35,241 nucleotides of DNA, from assembly GCA_023954495.1 (NCBI GenBank), contig JAMLIA010000029.1, positions 1 through 35,241 of the forward strand, given 5' to 3'. Source of the stretch: Thermomicrobiales bacterium. Lineage in GTDB: Bacteria; Chloroflexota; Chloroflexia; Thermomicrobiales; CFX8. Every line of letters starts with the position of its first letter. The stretch's first letter is position 1. Made by a program: the position numbers and the translations under genes. The notes under the pieces are model-generated. The model searched no databases and had not been told where the DNA came from. It saw nothing but the letters and a program-made list of their open reading frames with translations. This document shows, piece by piece, positions 25,847 to 33,571 of the stretch.

Positions 25847-27781
25847 TTAGTCCTCAAAGTACCAATCGGCGATATCGTACGTCTCTTCGGTCCACGGGCC
25901 AGGGTTGTTGCCCTTAAGCCGCGAGCTCTTGCCGTCCACCCGCTTACGGGCGATGAACGGCACGGTCACGACCTCGTTGACGATCATGTCGTTCATGGCG
26001 ATGAAGAGCTCGGACTGCTTGGCCGGATCCAGCTCGGTCAGAGCCTTGTCATAGAGATCGTTGTACTCATCGTTCGACCAGCGGCTCAGATTGCGACCGG
26101 CCCAGCCGTTCGACTTCTGGGCGATGTCGACGTCCGGATCAGTCGACTTCCAGTACGACATCAGGTCGATCGGGAACGGGCGACCGTTAAGCGCGAGCAT
26201 CTGCAAGTCGGCGTAGAAGTGCTTCCAGGTGTCCGGATTGCCAGAATCAGAAGAGAAGAAGACGCTGGAATCGATAGACTTCAGCTCAACCTCCATGCCC
26301 AGCTGATCCCATGCCTGCTTCATGATCTCCTGCGCCTTCAGCCGCAGGGGACTGATTGTCGTCTGGAACAGCACCTTCATCTGCGTGCCGTCCTTCGAGC
26401 GCGGGCTGCCCGACCAGCCGGCCTCATCCAGCTTGGCACCAGCGTCATCCAGGTTATAGGAGTAGCTCGTGTTCGGTGAGACGAACATATCGGGAGCGAC
26501 GATCGCGTTGCTGGTCGCATCGGCAGTCTGGCCGTACAGCTGCTCAACGATCGTGTCACGGTCGATGCTCAGCGGCAACGACTCGCGAACGGACTTGTCG
26601 CTAAAGAACGGATGCTCTGTCGATGGCTCAGAGCGCGCACCATCGACTTCCGTATTCGGGTCGGCGAAGTTGATGAAGAGGTGCTCGACGCTGCCGTCCG
26701 GCAGCACGATCAGCTCGCCGACGCCGCCGGAGAGCAGGCTATCCAGGACAGTCTTCTCAACCTGCAGGTTAATCGCGTAATCGACCTCGCCGGACTGCAG
26801 GACTGCGCGGGCCGCCGCCGGTGCATCGCCGCCGCCCTTGTATTCGACCTTCTTGAAAAACGGCTTGTCCGGGAAGCGGAAGTTCTCGTTGATCTCGAAA
26901 TTGACCACGTCGCCCGGCACGAAATTGGCCACCCTGTACGGACCAGTCCCGACCGGATTGAGGTTGTACGGTGCGCTCTGCGCTCGCTCGCCCATCTGGT
27001 CTTCGAGCAGGTGCTTCGGCAGAATCGGCGCGCCGTTGCTGGTGCCACGCCCGAAGATGTTGTACCAGGCCGGATCAGGTCCGTTCAGATGAATCTTGAA
27101 TGTCCGATCATCGACGATTTCGATGTCGTCGATGTTTGCAAACGCCGGGCTGGATGTCGTTCCGGCGGCCGGGTCCACAACCCACTCCCAGGTGAACTTG
27201 GCGTCGTCGCTGGTGACCGGCGTGCCGTCCGACCAGAGCAGCCCCTCCAACAGCGTGTAAGTAATCGTCTTGCCGTCCTCGGAGATGCCGCCGTTCTCCA
27301 GCGATGGTGCCTCAACGCACTGCACCGGCACGATCTCACCGGCCGGTGTCACCCGCACGATCGGCTCAAGCACGATTGCAGCGGGTGCAGAGATGAGGTT
27401 GCCGTTGGCGAAGTGCGGATTCAGCATCGGCGGGGCCTGCCAGTACAGGATCCTGAGCAGGTCGCCATCGCCGCGACCCCGGCCGCCGGTTGACTCTTCG
27501 GTGCTGTCGCCTGATGGCTCGGTCGCGGTCTCGCCGCCCTCGGGCGTGCTGTCGCTGGTTGATTCTGTGGCCTCGCCGCCGTCGCTCACGTCAGTGGCTG
27601 CAGCGGTTGCGGCCGGAGTCTCGTCGTCGCCGCCGCAGGCCGCCAGCAGCCCGGCGATGACCGGCGCGCTCAGGCCGAGGGCCGCTCCACGCTTCAGGAC
27701 AGCGCGACGGGGCAGGCGGCCAGCCAGTACCGCTTCGAGCGCTTCCACGCTCGCTGATCGCGAAATTTCTCGTTCACTCAC
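25847..27781 (-). CDS. ABC transporter substrate-binding lipoprotein, family 5 (peptide/nickel type), with Tat-like signal
   Basis: A 644-residue protein starting at GTG (27781) with GGAG eight bases upstream. The N-terminus carries a twin-arginine-like stretch PRRAVLKRG at residues 24-32, a hydrophobic segment and a lipobox LLAAC, so Cys49 would be lipidated. A Thr/Ser/Glu-rich linker (about 50-105) follows. The mature part is a family-5 solute-binding protein: the segment LLEGLLWSDGTPVTSDDAKFTWEW is its classic motif, and NPVGTGPYRV follows. Such proteins capture oligopeptides, nickel or other solutes outside the membrane and hand them to DppB/C-type permeases. No permease or ATPase gene is next to it, so it is an orphan here. 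The M20 peptidase follows, favouring a peptide ligand. Confidence 0.92.
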   Translation of the reverse strand: MSEREISRSASVEALEAVLAGRLPRRAVLKRGAALGLSAPVIAGLLAACGGDDETPAATAAATDVSDGGEATESTSDSTPEGGETATEPSGDSTEESTGGRGRGDGDLLRILYWQAPPMLNPHFANGNLISAPAAIVLEPIVRVTPAGEIVPVQCVEAPSLENGGISEDGKTITYTLLEGLLWSDGTPVTSDDAKFTWEWVVDPAAGTTSSPAFANIDDIEIVDDRTFKIHLNGPDPAWYNIFGRGTSNGAPILPKHLLEDQMGERAQSAPYNLNPVGTGPYRVANFVPGDVVNFEINENFRFPDKPFFKKVEYKGGGDAPAAARAVLQSGEVDYAINLQVEKTVLDSLLSGGVGELIVLPDGSVEHLFINFADPNTEVDGARSEPSTEHPFFSDKSVRESLPLSIDRDTIVEQLYGQTADATSNAIVAPDMFVSPNTSYSYNLDDAGAKLDEAGWSGSPRSKDGTQMKVLFQTTISPLRLKAQEIMKQAWDQLGMEVELKSIDSSVFFSSDSGNPDTWKHFYADLQMLALNGRPFPIDLMSYWKSTDPDVDIAQKSNGWAGRNLSRWSNDEYNDLYDKALTELDPAKQSELFIAMNDMIVNEVVTVPFIARKRVDGKSSRLKGNNPGPWTEETYDIADWYFED

Positions 27782-28051
27782 TCAACTCACTCCGTTACTT
27801 ATTCTCGGAACATCCCAATGCAGCAAATTCGATGCAAGTTGAATGCCCCAAACCACGCACGCTCCTCCAACTGGCGTGCAATTGCGTCAAAGCATACCCA
27901 CAAGAGCGTGTAATCAGTCGCCAACGTTGCTCTATCTGAGCAGTGCAGCGGAATAACCGCGCGGGGCGGCGTGTATATTCAGAGTGTGGATTGCTGCACA
28001 ATGACGGCCAGAGAGGCCGTGCGCAACCGACGATTCAACGAGGAGGCGCCA
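27782..28051. promoter_or_regulatory. Divergent control region between binding-protein and rhodanese genes
   Basis: 270 bp with no gene. A TATATT at 27974-27979 is the best -10 candidate for the plus-strand rhodanese gene, without a clear -35. A hairpin ACGGCC/GGCCGT (28004-28009 with 28015-28020) lies in the rhodanese leader, 31 bp before the ATG. The frame is open through part of this stretch but has no ribosome binding site before 28052. Confidence 0.4.
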
Positions 28052-28924
28052 ATGGCAACTGGCGAAGGTTATGCGAACCCACATGTGCTCGTGAGCACGG
28101 CGTGGGTCGATGAACATAAGTCCGATCCCGGGCTGCGGATTGTTGAAGCCGATGAGGACGTACTGCTCTACGAGCTCGGCCACGTTCCCGGCGCGGTGAA
28201 GATCGACTGGCACGAGCACCTGCAACGGCAGGACACGCGCGACTTCATCGACGCTGACGGATTCAACGCGTTGATGAGCAAGCTCGGCATCAGCCGCGAC
28301 ACAACCGTGATCTTCTACGGTGACAAGACCAACTGGTGGGCCGCCTATGCGTACTGGTTCTTCCGTTATATGGGTCACGACAACGTCAAGATCATGGACG
28401 GCGGTCGCAAGAAGTGGGAAGCCGAAGGGCGCGAGACGACGCGCGAGGTTCCCCAGATCACCCCAACCGACTACACCGGCGCCGAGGAGCAAGAGAAGCT
28501 GCGCGCATTCCGCGACGATGTCCTCAAGCACATCGGCTACGAGCGTCTGCGCAAGGTCGGCGAGGGCGGCCCACTCGTCGATGTGCGCTCACCCGGTGAG
28601 TTCAGTGGCGAGCTGCTGCACATGCCGGATTACCCGCAGGAGGGCGCGCTGCGCGGCGGGCACATCCCCGGCGCGAGCAACATCCCCTGGGGCAAGGCAG
28701 TTGCCGAGGACGGTACATTTAAGAGCGCCGAGGAGCTGCGCGCGATCTACGAGGCCGAAGGCGTCACACCGGATCAGCCGGTTGTCGTCTACTGCCGGAT
28801 CGGTGAACGCTCATCGCACTCGTGGTTCGTTCTGCACGAGCTGCTCGGCTATCCCGATGTTCGGAACTACGATGGCTCGTGGACTGAATGGGGCAATGTG
28901 ATCGGCGTGCCGATCGAGCTCTAG
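28052..28924 (+). CDS. Two-domain rhodanese (thiosulfate sulfurtransferase)
   Basis: A 290-residue cytoplasmic protein; ATG at 28052 with AGGAGG six bases upstream. The C-terminal rhodanese domain (about residues 165-288) has the active-site loop CRIGERSS with the persulfide cysteine Cys248. The N-terminal domain (about 8-130) has Asp91 (YGDKTNWW) where the cysteine would be, so it is the usual inactive structural domain. CRIGER with its adjacent serines is the loop of thiosulfate-type rather than mercaptopyruvate-type (CG[S/T]GVT) enzymes. It transfers sulfane sulfur to an acceptor. It is followed after 70 bp by an IscU/SufU-like scaffold gene on the same strand, pointing to sulfur delivery for Fe-S assembly; that link is inference. 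Confidence 0.93.
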   Translation: MATGEGYANPHVLVSTAWVDEHKSDPGLRIVEADEDVLLYELGHVPGAVKIDWHEHLQRQDTRDFIDADGFNALMSKLGISRDTTVIFYGDKTNWWAAYAYWFFRYMGHDNVKIMDGGRKKWEAEGRETTREVPQITPTDYTGAEEQEKLRAFRDDVLKHIGYERLRKVGEGGPLVDVRSPGEFSGELLHMPDYPQEGALRGGHIPGASNIPWGKAVAEDGTFKSAEELRAIYEAEGVTPDQPVVVYCRIGERSSHSWFVLHELLGYPDVRNYDGSWTEWGNVIGVPIEL

Positions 28925-28942
28925 TCTCCCAAAGCCGCTAAG

Positions 28943-28973
28943 GCCAGGGCGTTCAGCGATTGAACGCCTTGGC
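28943..28973 (+). other. Hairpin between rhodanese and scaffold genes
   Basis: A 13-bp stem with one G-U pair (GCCAGGGCGTTCA / TGAACGCCTTGGC) and a 5-base loop, 21 bp before the scaffold ATG. There is no T-run. It may act as partial terminator or as a message-stability element that sets the ratio between the two products. Confidence 0.6.
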
Positions 28974-28994
28974 AGGATAGAGAACAAGCAAGGC

Positions 28995-29522
28995 ATGGAT
29001 CGCCAGGAACAGATCGAAATCCTCGTCGACCACTACCAGAACCCACGTCACCGTCACGCTATGGACGACCCGGATGTCACAATGCCGGGCGGTAATCCAG
29101 GCTGCGGCGATGTCATCACCGTTTATCTCAAGCCCGGCGAGGACGGCAAATCCATTGCCGAACTCTCCTGGGAAGGGGACGGCTGCACGATCAGTCAGGC
29201 TGCCGCATCAATCCTGATGGAGATGGTTCACGATGAACAGTGGTCGCTGGACGACGTGCTGGAGCACGACTACACGACGATGATCGAGGTCCTCGGCAAG
29301 GAAGCCGTACAGATGCGGCCCAAGTGCGCAACGCTGGCGCTGGGCACGCTGAAGGCGGCTGTGCGCAAGCTCCAGCGCGACGAGCTTCGCCGTCAGCACG
29401 GAATGAATCCGGACGGCACGCCGATCGACGCCGACCCGGAGCACGACAGCGAGTTCGGCATCGTCGTTGGCGAAAAGGCCTACGACGAGCAACTGCCGGA
29501 GGGCGTGTCGCGCGAGCACTAG
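28995..29522 (+). CDS. IscU/SufU-like Fe-S cluster scaffold protein with C-terminal extension
   Basis: A 175-residue protein of the IscU/SufU/NifU-N family. The three cluster- or zinc-binding cysteines are Cys37 (NPGCGDV, with Asp39), Cys64 (GDGCTISQAA) and Cys111 (RPKCATL). The first ~128 residues are the normal domain. Residues 130-175 form an acidic, low-complexity tail (DPEHDSEFGIVVGEKAYDEQ) absent from typical SufU. The start ATG has only AAGG almost touching it, a weak ribosome binding site. It is intact, unlike the sufU gene of the suf operon, and lies between a rhodanese gene and a multi-cluster flavoprotein gene. It may serve as the working scaffold or sulfur acceptor of this set. 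The exact function of the tail is unknown. Confidence 0.92.
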   Translation: MDRQEQIEILVDHYQNPRHRHAMDDPDVTMPGGNPGCGDVITVYLKPGEDGKSIAELSWEGDGCTISQAAASILMEMVHDEQWSLDDVLEHDYTTMIEVLGKEAVQMRPKCATLALGTLKAAVRKLQRDELRRQHGMNPDGTPIDADPEHDSEFGIVVGEKAYDEQLPEGVSREH

Positions 29523-29675
29523 CGCACCGTTCCCAACGATGCACAGCAACGACCTCTTTCGCGAACTGCGGCGGGGTCGTTTGGCTATCGACGGCGCACG
29601 GCAGCACGCATCCGTTCCCACAGCAAGTCGAGCGGCGTGTCCAGCGATGTCACCGAAGAAAACCCGCCGGAAGCG

Positions 29676-29703
29676 CTGAAATCCGCACAGTCACTGCTAT
29701 ACT
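29676..29703 (+). promoter_or_regulatory. Candidate promoter of the multi-cluster flavoprotein gene
   Basis: CTGAAA at 29676-29681 (four of six bases match TTGACA) and TATACT at 29698-29703, separated by 16 bases. It lies within the 321-bp gap 29523-29843 and would start a leader of about 135 bases before the ATG. Confidence 0.5.
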
Positions 29704-29714
29704 GTCTCCTAGCG

Positions 29715-29823
29715 GATCAGGCCGCCATCGCGTTCGCGTGCCATCGTGCAGCAGGCGACGAGCCGAGGGCGAGAAGGATGTCTGTCGGGCGATCCCTCGC
29801 AGACCGGTCCGGCGGGCCTGATC
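29715..29823 (+). ncRNA. Possible structured 5' leader RNA of the flavoprotein gene
   Basis: GATCAGGCC at 29715-29723 is perfectly complementary to GGCCTGATC at 29815-29823. Adjoining GCC (29724-29726) and GGC (29811-29813) extend the pairing past a one-base bulge. Inside is a second stem GTCTG/CAGAC (29780-29784 with 29800-29804) capped by GGG/CCC with a CGAT loop, and a small CGCG/CGCG hairpin. The closing stem ends six bases before the GGGAGG ribosome binding site. I do not recognise a known riboswitch class. Folding is by eye only; it may be chance. Confidence 0.35.
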
Positions 29824-29843
29824 GATGTTGGGAGGACTTGCCA

Positions 29844-31946
29844 ATGTTCCGTTGCAGGATCTGCGGATATATAGAGACCGGTGAGGCGCAGCCCGCGGAG
29901 TGCGTATCGTGCGGTGCGTCGAGCGACCGGTTCGTCCCGCTGACTTCCGACGAAGTCAGCCAGATCATCGGCGGGCGCACCTCGTACGGGGTTGTCAGCC
30001 AGGATCAGTCAGAGACTCCGGTGGATGACACACGCCGCATTCGACTGCTGGCGTTTGTCTCGTCCGAAATGTTCTCGCCCTTCACGCGGCGCTCCGGCGC
30101 GCGTTACGCTGTCTACACCGGCGATCAACGCTGGTTTGCCGATAACATCCCGTGCCAGAAGGCGTGTCCGGCGCACACTGACATCTCCCGGTACATTGCA
30201 CTCATTGCCGACGGACGCTACGCCGACTCGTTCGAGCTGAACCGGGAGAACAACGTCTTCCCCGGCTGCCTCGGTCGCATGTGCGCTCGCCCGTGCGAGA
30301 CGGCCTGCCGTCGTCAGGTGGTCGATCAGCCGATCGGCATCTGCTATCTGAAGCGTGTGGCGTCTGACTACCGCGGCGAGACGCGCCGCGATGTTGCGCC
30401 GCCGTGGAACGGCAAGACCGTCGGTATCATCGGCTCCGGCGCGGCCGGCATGAGCGCCGCCCGCCAGCTCGGTCGCCAGGGCTACCGCGTCACCGTCTAC
30501 GAGGCTATGCCGGTTCCAAGCGGCATGATGTGGGCCGGTGTGCCGGAGTGGCGTCTGCCGCGCGACGTCATCATGGAAGAGATCGAGATGATCCTCGATC
30601 TCGGCATCGACCTGCGCCTGAACACCAAGATCGGCGTGGATATCTCGTTCCAGGATCTGGTAGATAGCCACGACGCCGTCGTCATCGCCGCCGGTAATCA
30701 GGCTGTCACGCCGGTACGCATCCCCGGCGAGGACATTCCGGGCGTCGTGCCGGGCCTGACCTTCCTGGAGGAGATCAACCTCAATCTGGTGCCGGACGTC
30801 TTCGTCGGCAAGCGCGTCGTCACCGTTGGTGGTGGATTCACCTCGATGGACTGCATCCGCACCGTTCTCCGGATGGGCGCGGAGAAGTCGATCATGACCT
30901 ACCGCCGCTCGGCACACGAGATTCCGGTCGACGCACTCGAAGTCGAAGAGGCCGAGCTGGAAGGCTGCGAGATCATGTACATGGTCTCGCCGACGCGCTG
31001 CATCGCCGGTGATGACGGACACGTCTGCGGCATCGAGTTCGTGCGCAACGAGCTTGGCCCGCCGGACGCCTCGGGTCGCCGCCGACCAGAGCCGGTCGAA
31101 GGCTCGGAATTCATCATCGAATGCGATCAGGTCATCATCGCCATCGGCCAGTATCAGGACAATTCGTTCTTCCCGGATGGCTTCTTCCCCGAAGTTGATC
31201 GCAGGGGCGTGCCACATGTCGATGCCGAGGGGCGCACAGCACATCCGAAGGTCTTCGCTTGCGGCGACTATGTCACCAACCCGCTGAACTTCATCTCGGC
31301 GATCGGTGATGCAAAGCGCGTCGCCGAGCACGTCCACGCCGCACTAAGCGACACTCCGATTCCGGTGCCGGACTTCGAGATCACGCGCGTGCCGATCGAA
31401 GATCTGCATACGCCGAATCCGCTGCTGGCCGAGGGCGTCGCCGAGTGGTCGGCCTCCACGATGAGTCGCCGTCTGCGCTGGGGTGATAACTACACCTCGG
31501 TGCAGCGCCAGATCATGCCGACGCTGCCGCTTCAGGAGCGCGGACTGTTCGCCGACGAAACAACGCTGGAAGTCGAGTTGGGCTATCCGAAGCCGGTTGG
31601 CTTCGACGAGGCCAAGCGCTGCCTGCAGTGCCAGCTCAACATCTTCATCGACGGCGACCGCTGCATTCTCTGCAACGGCTGCGTGGATATCTGCCCGGTC
31701 GGCGTGATCGAGATGATCTCGACTGACCGCATCTACTCGATCGACAACGATGTCGAGCTCGCCGAGCTTGCTCGCGGTGAGCTGGGCACGAACGCAGTCG
31801 CCATGATTATCGACGAGATCGCCTGCATTCGTTGCGGCGCGTGCGTCGAGTGGTGTCCGACGGAGTGCCTCACGATGGAGCATTACCGGCCGGTGCCGCT
31901 GCCAAGTCGCGAATCGACCGACCTGGCGATCGTCGCCGACGGATAA
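29844..31946 (+). CDS. GltD-like FAD/NAD(P)H oxidoreductase with N-terminal rubredoxin-like zinc ribbon and two C-terminal [4Fe-4S] clusters
   Basis: A 700-residue protein; ATG at 29844 with GGGAGG eight bases upstream. Residues 1-33 form a rubredoxin-like metal site (Cys4, Cys7, Cys20, Cys23: CRIC ... CVSC). Residues 100-160 hold the GltD/DPD-type Fe-S helical domain with Cys104, 108, 142, 147, 151 and 155. An FAD Rossmann motif GSGAAG is at 197-202 and an NAD(P)H motif VGGGFTSMD at 328-336. The C-terminus has a two-cluster ferredoxin: Cys607, 610, 613, 617 and Cys661, 664, 667, 671. It would move electrons from NAD(P)H through FAD to clusters, or the reverse, like NfnB or the glutamate synthase small subunit. 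No glutamate synthase large subunit is near. Its place after rhodanese and scaffold genes suggests an electron-supply role in sulfur or Fe-S metabolism. Confidence 0.9.
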   Translation: MFRCRICGYIETGEAQPAECVSCGASSDRFVPLTSDEVSQIIGGRTSYGVVSQDQSETPVDDTRRIRLLAFVSSEMFSPFTRRSGARYAVYTGDQRWFADNIPCQKACPAHTDISRYIALIADGRYADSFELNRENNVFPGCLGRMCARPCETACRRQVVDQPIGICYLKRVASDYRGETRRDVAPPWNGKTVGIIGSGAAGMSAARQLGRQGYRVTVYEAMPVPSGMMWAGVPEWRLPRDVIMEEIEMILDLGIDLRLNTKIGVDISFQDLVDSHDAVVIAAGNQAVTPVRIPGEDIPGVVPGLTFLEEINLNLVPDVFVGKRVVTVGGGFTSMDCIRTVLRMGAEKSIMTYRRSAHEIPVDALEVEEAELEGCEIMYMVSPTRCIAGDDGHVCGIEFVRNELGPPDASGRRRPEPVEGSEFIIECDQVIIAIGQYQDNSFFPDGFFPEVDRRGVPHVDAEGRTAHPKVFACGDYVTNPLNFISAIGDAKRVAEHVHAALSDTPIPVPDFEITRVPIEDLHTPNPLLAEGVAEWSASTMSRRLRWGDNYTSVQRQIMPTLPLQERGLFADETTLEVELGYPKPVGFDEAKRCLQCQLNIFIDGDRCILCNGCVDICPVGVIEMISTDRIYSIDNDVELAELARGELGTNAVAMIIDEIACIRCGACVEWCPTECLTMEHYRPVPLPSRESTDLAIVADG

Positions 31947-31961
31947 CCGCTCCGACGCTAC

Positions 31962-31997
31962 ACAAACGGCAGTCCCGTCCGCGGGGCTGCCGTTTGT
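31962..31997 (+). terminator. Intrinsic terminator of the flavoprotein gene
   Basis: A 15-bp stem with one U-G pair (ACAAACGGCAGTCCC / GGGGCTGCCGTTTGT) and a 6-base loop, 15 bp after the stop. The T-run is weak (GTTTGTCGT), but stem length and position make termination likely. Confidence 0.8.
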
Positions 31998-32057
31998 CGT
32001 ATATCTCGATAGACCTGCTAGCATGTGCCGATCGCCCGCCCTTCCCACAGGGCGTGC

Positions 32058-32078
32058 TATGATGGTGTACGTACATCA
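32058..32078 (+). promoter_or_regulatory. Candidate promoter -10 and palindrome before the GH57-type gene
   Basis: TATGAT at 32058-32063 resembles a -10 box. The palindrome TGTACGTACA (32066-32075) follows at once, within a longer imperfect dyad TGnTGTACGTACAnCA. A dimeric regulator bound here would sit on the transcription start. The -35 region is poor. The rest of the gap 31947-32167 holds only the terminator described separately. Confidence 0.35.
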
Positions 32079-32167
32079 CAACCAGCACATGCCAACAACG
32101 TTTTTCGACACAAGAGTCGAGTGCTATCAACAGCACATTCGTCAACGAGGCACGAACAGGAACTGTC

Positions 32168-33532
32168 GTGAGCAGCCGCTACGTCATCATTCATGGGCAC
32201 TTCTATCAGCCGCCGCGCGAAGACCCGCTCACCGAGGAAATGCCCTGGGAGCCAGGCGCGCACCCATACCATGATTACAACGAGAAGATTCTGGCCGAGT
32301 GTTATCGACCGAATGCCGACCTCGGCAACTTCAGCCGGATGAGCTTCAACATCGGCCCGACGCTGGCGACCTGGATGCGGCGGCATCATCCGAGTGTGTT
32401 GCGCCGGATTGCGAATGCCGACCGACTCGCGGTTCGCGAGAGCGGCTTCGGGACGGCAATCGCGCAGGGCTATCACCACACGATCCTGCCACTCGACACG
32501 CCCCGCGACCGGCAGACCGAGCTACGCTGGGGAGTCAGGTCGTTTGAGCTGCTCTACGGTCGCAAGCCGCGTGGGATCTGGTTGCCGGAAACGTCCGTCG
32601 ATCACGCAACACTGCGGGACTGCGCCGATGAGGGTCTGACGTTCACCATCCTGGCATCCGGCCAGTCACGACCGCGAGGGCCGCGATCCGGTGCGTATGC
32701 TGTGTCGCTGGGTGGAGAACGAGCATTCACGGTGCTGACCTACGATGCGGGGCTGGGCGGCACCGTCTCATTTGATCCGGCGGCGACCGTCCATGCTAGC
32801 GAGTTCGCCGCGCGGCACATTCTGCCGAATCTCAGCCAGGGCGACGGCAGTGCGGCAGCCATCACGATCGCCACCGACGGCGAAGTCTACGGCCACCACC
32901 ATAAGTTCAAAGACCTGTTTCTGCAGGACCTGCTCGCGCGAAGACTCGCTGAGTATGGGCTGACTCCGGCGTCCGCCGAATCGTTTGTGACCATGCATCC
33001 GGCGACGGTCGAGGCGGAGTTGGTGGACTTCACATCGTGGGGCTGCGGCCACCATCTCGCGCGCTGGTCAGATGGCTGCGACTGCACGGCTGGCTCGTCC
33101 GCCTGGAAGCGACCGCTGCGCGACGCGTTCGACGCGTTAGCAGCACGAATCGACCACGAATTCGAGGAACGCGGCAGCATGTACCTCATCGACCCGTGGG
33201 GTGCCCGCGATGCCTATATCGATGTCGTGGAAGGCGCTGTGTCGTTCTCTGAATGGTACGAGCAGTGGCGGACAAGCCACGGCGACGAAGCGATCGCTCG
33301 ACAGCTGCTGGAGTCGCAGCGTTTGCGCCTGTCGATGTACGCGTCGTGTGCGTTCTACTGGGAAGCGCTGGATCGGCTGGAGCCGACCTATGGCATTCGG
33401 CGTGCTCGCGCTGCGGCGACGCTGCTGGACAACGCTTGCAGCACGAGCCTGGCGTCGGCGTTTCAGCATGATCTCGCAGCGCGGCTGAATCGCCCGGAGC
33501 CGCAGGGTCTGGACATCGCAGCAGCCGGATAG
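32168..33532 (+). CDS. Glycoside hydrolase family 57-like protein with DUF3536-type C-terminus
   Basis: A 454-residue protein starting at GTG (32168) with AGGAA six bases upstream. The N-terminal half reads as a GH57 catalytic barrel: HGHFYQPPRED at residues 9-19, the nucleophile region WLPETSVD with Glu141, and ATDGEVYGHHHKF with the likely acid Asp237. From about residue 290 the sequence SWGCGHHLARWSDGCDC and the following helices match the DUF3536 region that often trails such GH57 domains. GH57 enzymes act on alpha-glucans (amylase, amylopullulanase, branching enzyme). From memory, DUF3536 proteins are usually near 800 residues, so this one would be a short version; the stop is clean and no continuation was found after it. 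No sugar transporter or other glycogen gene is adjacent. Confidence 0.82.
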   Translation: MSSRYVIIHGHFYQPPREDPLTEEMPWEPGAHPYHDYNEKILAECYRPNADLGNFSRMSFNIGPTLATWMRRHHPSVLRRIANADRLAVRESGFGTAIAQGYHHTILPLDTPRDRQTELRWGVRSFELLYGRKPRGIWLPETSVDHATLRDCADEGLTFTILASGQSRPRGPRSGAYAVSLGGERAFTVLTYDAGLGGTVSFDPAATVHASEFAARHILPNLSQGDGSAAAITIATDGEVYGHHHKFKDLFLQDLLARRLAEYGLTPASAESFVTMHPATVEAELVDFTSWGCGHHLARWSDGCDCTAGSSAWKRPLRDAFDALAARIDHEFEERGSMYLIDPWGARDAYIDVVEGAVSFSEWYEQWRTSHGDEAIARQLLESQRLRLSMYASCAFYWEALDRLEPTYGIRRARAAATLLDNACSTSLASAFQHDLAARLNRPEPQGLDIAAAG

Positions 33533-33536
33533 GCGA

Positions 33537-33562
33537 GCGACTGGTGATTGCTCACCAGCCGC
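33537..33562. terminator. Shared hairpin between convergent GH57-type and LLM genes
   Basis: A 7-bp stem CTGGTGA/TCACCAG (33541-33547 with 33552-33558), extended past one mismatch by GCG/CGC, with a TTGC loop. It fills most of the 39-bp gap between the two stop codons. There is no T-run, so confidence is moderate. Confidence 0.55.
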
Positions 33563-33571
33563 CCGATCTGC

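Noticed and set aside
29715-29823. Known riboswitch or T-box in the flavoprotein leader
   Set aside because: None of the conserved cores I know (T-box, TPP, cobalamin, glycine, SAM, glutamine) could be found, so it is listed only as a possible structured leader.
30009-31337. Minus-strand open frame of 442 codons opposite the flavoprotein
   Set aside because: The plus strand has conserved FAD and Fe-S motifs throughout; the opposite frame is an artefact of high GC.
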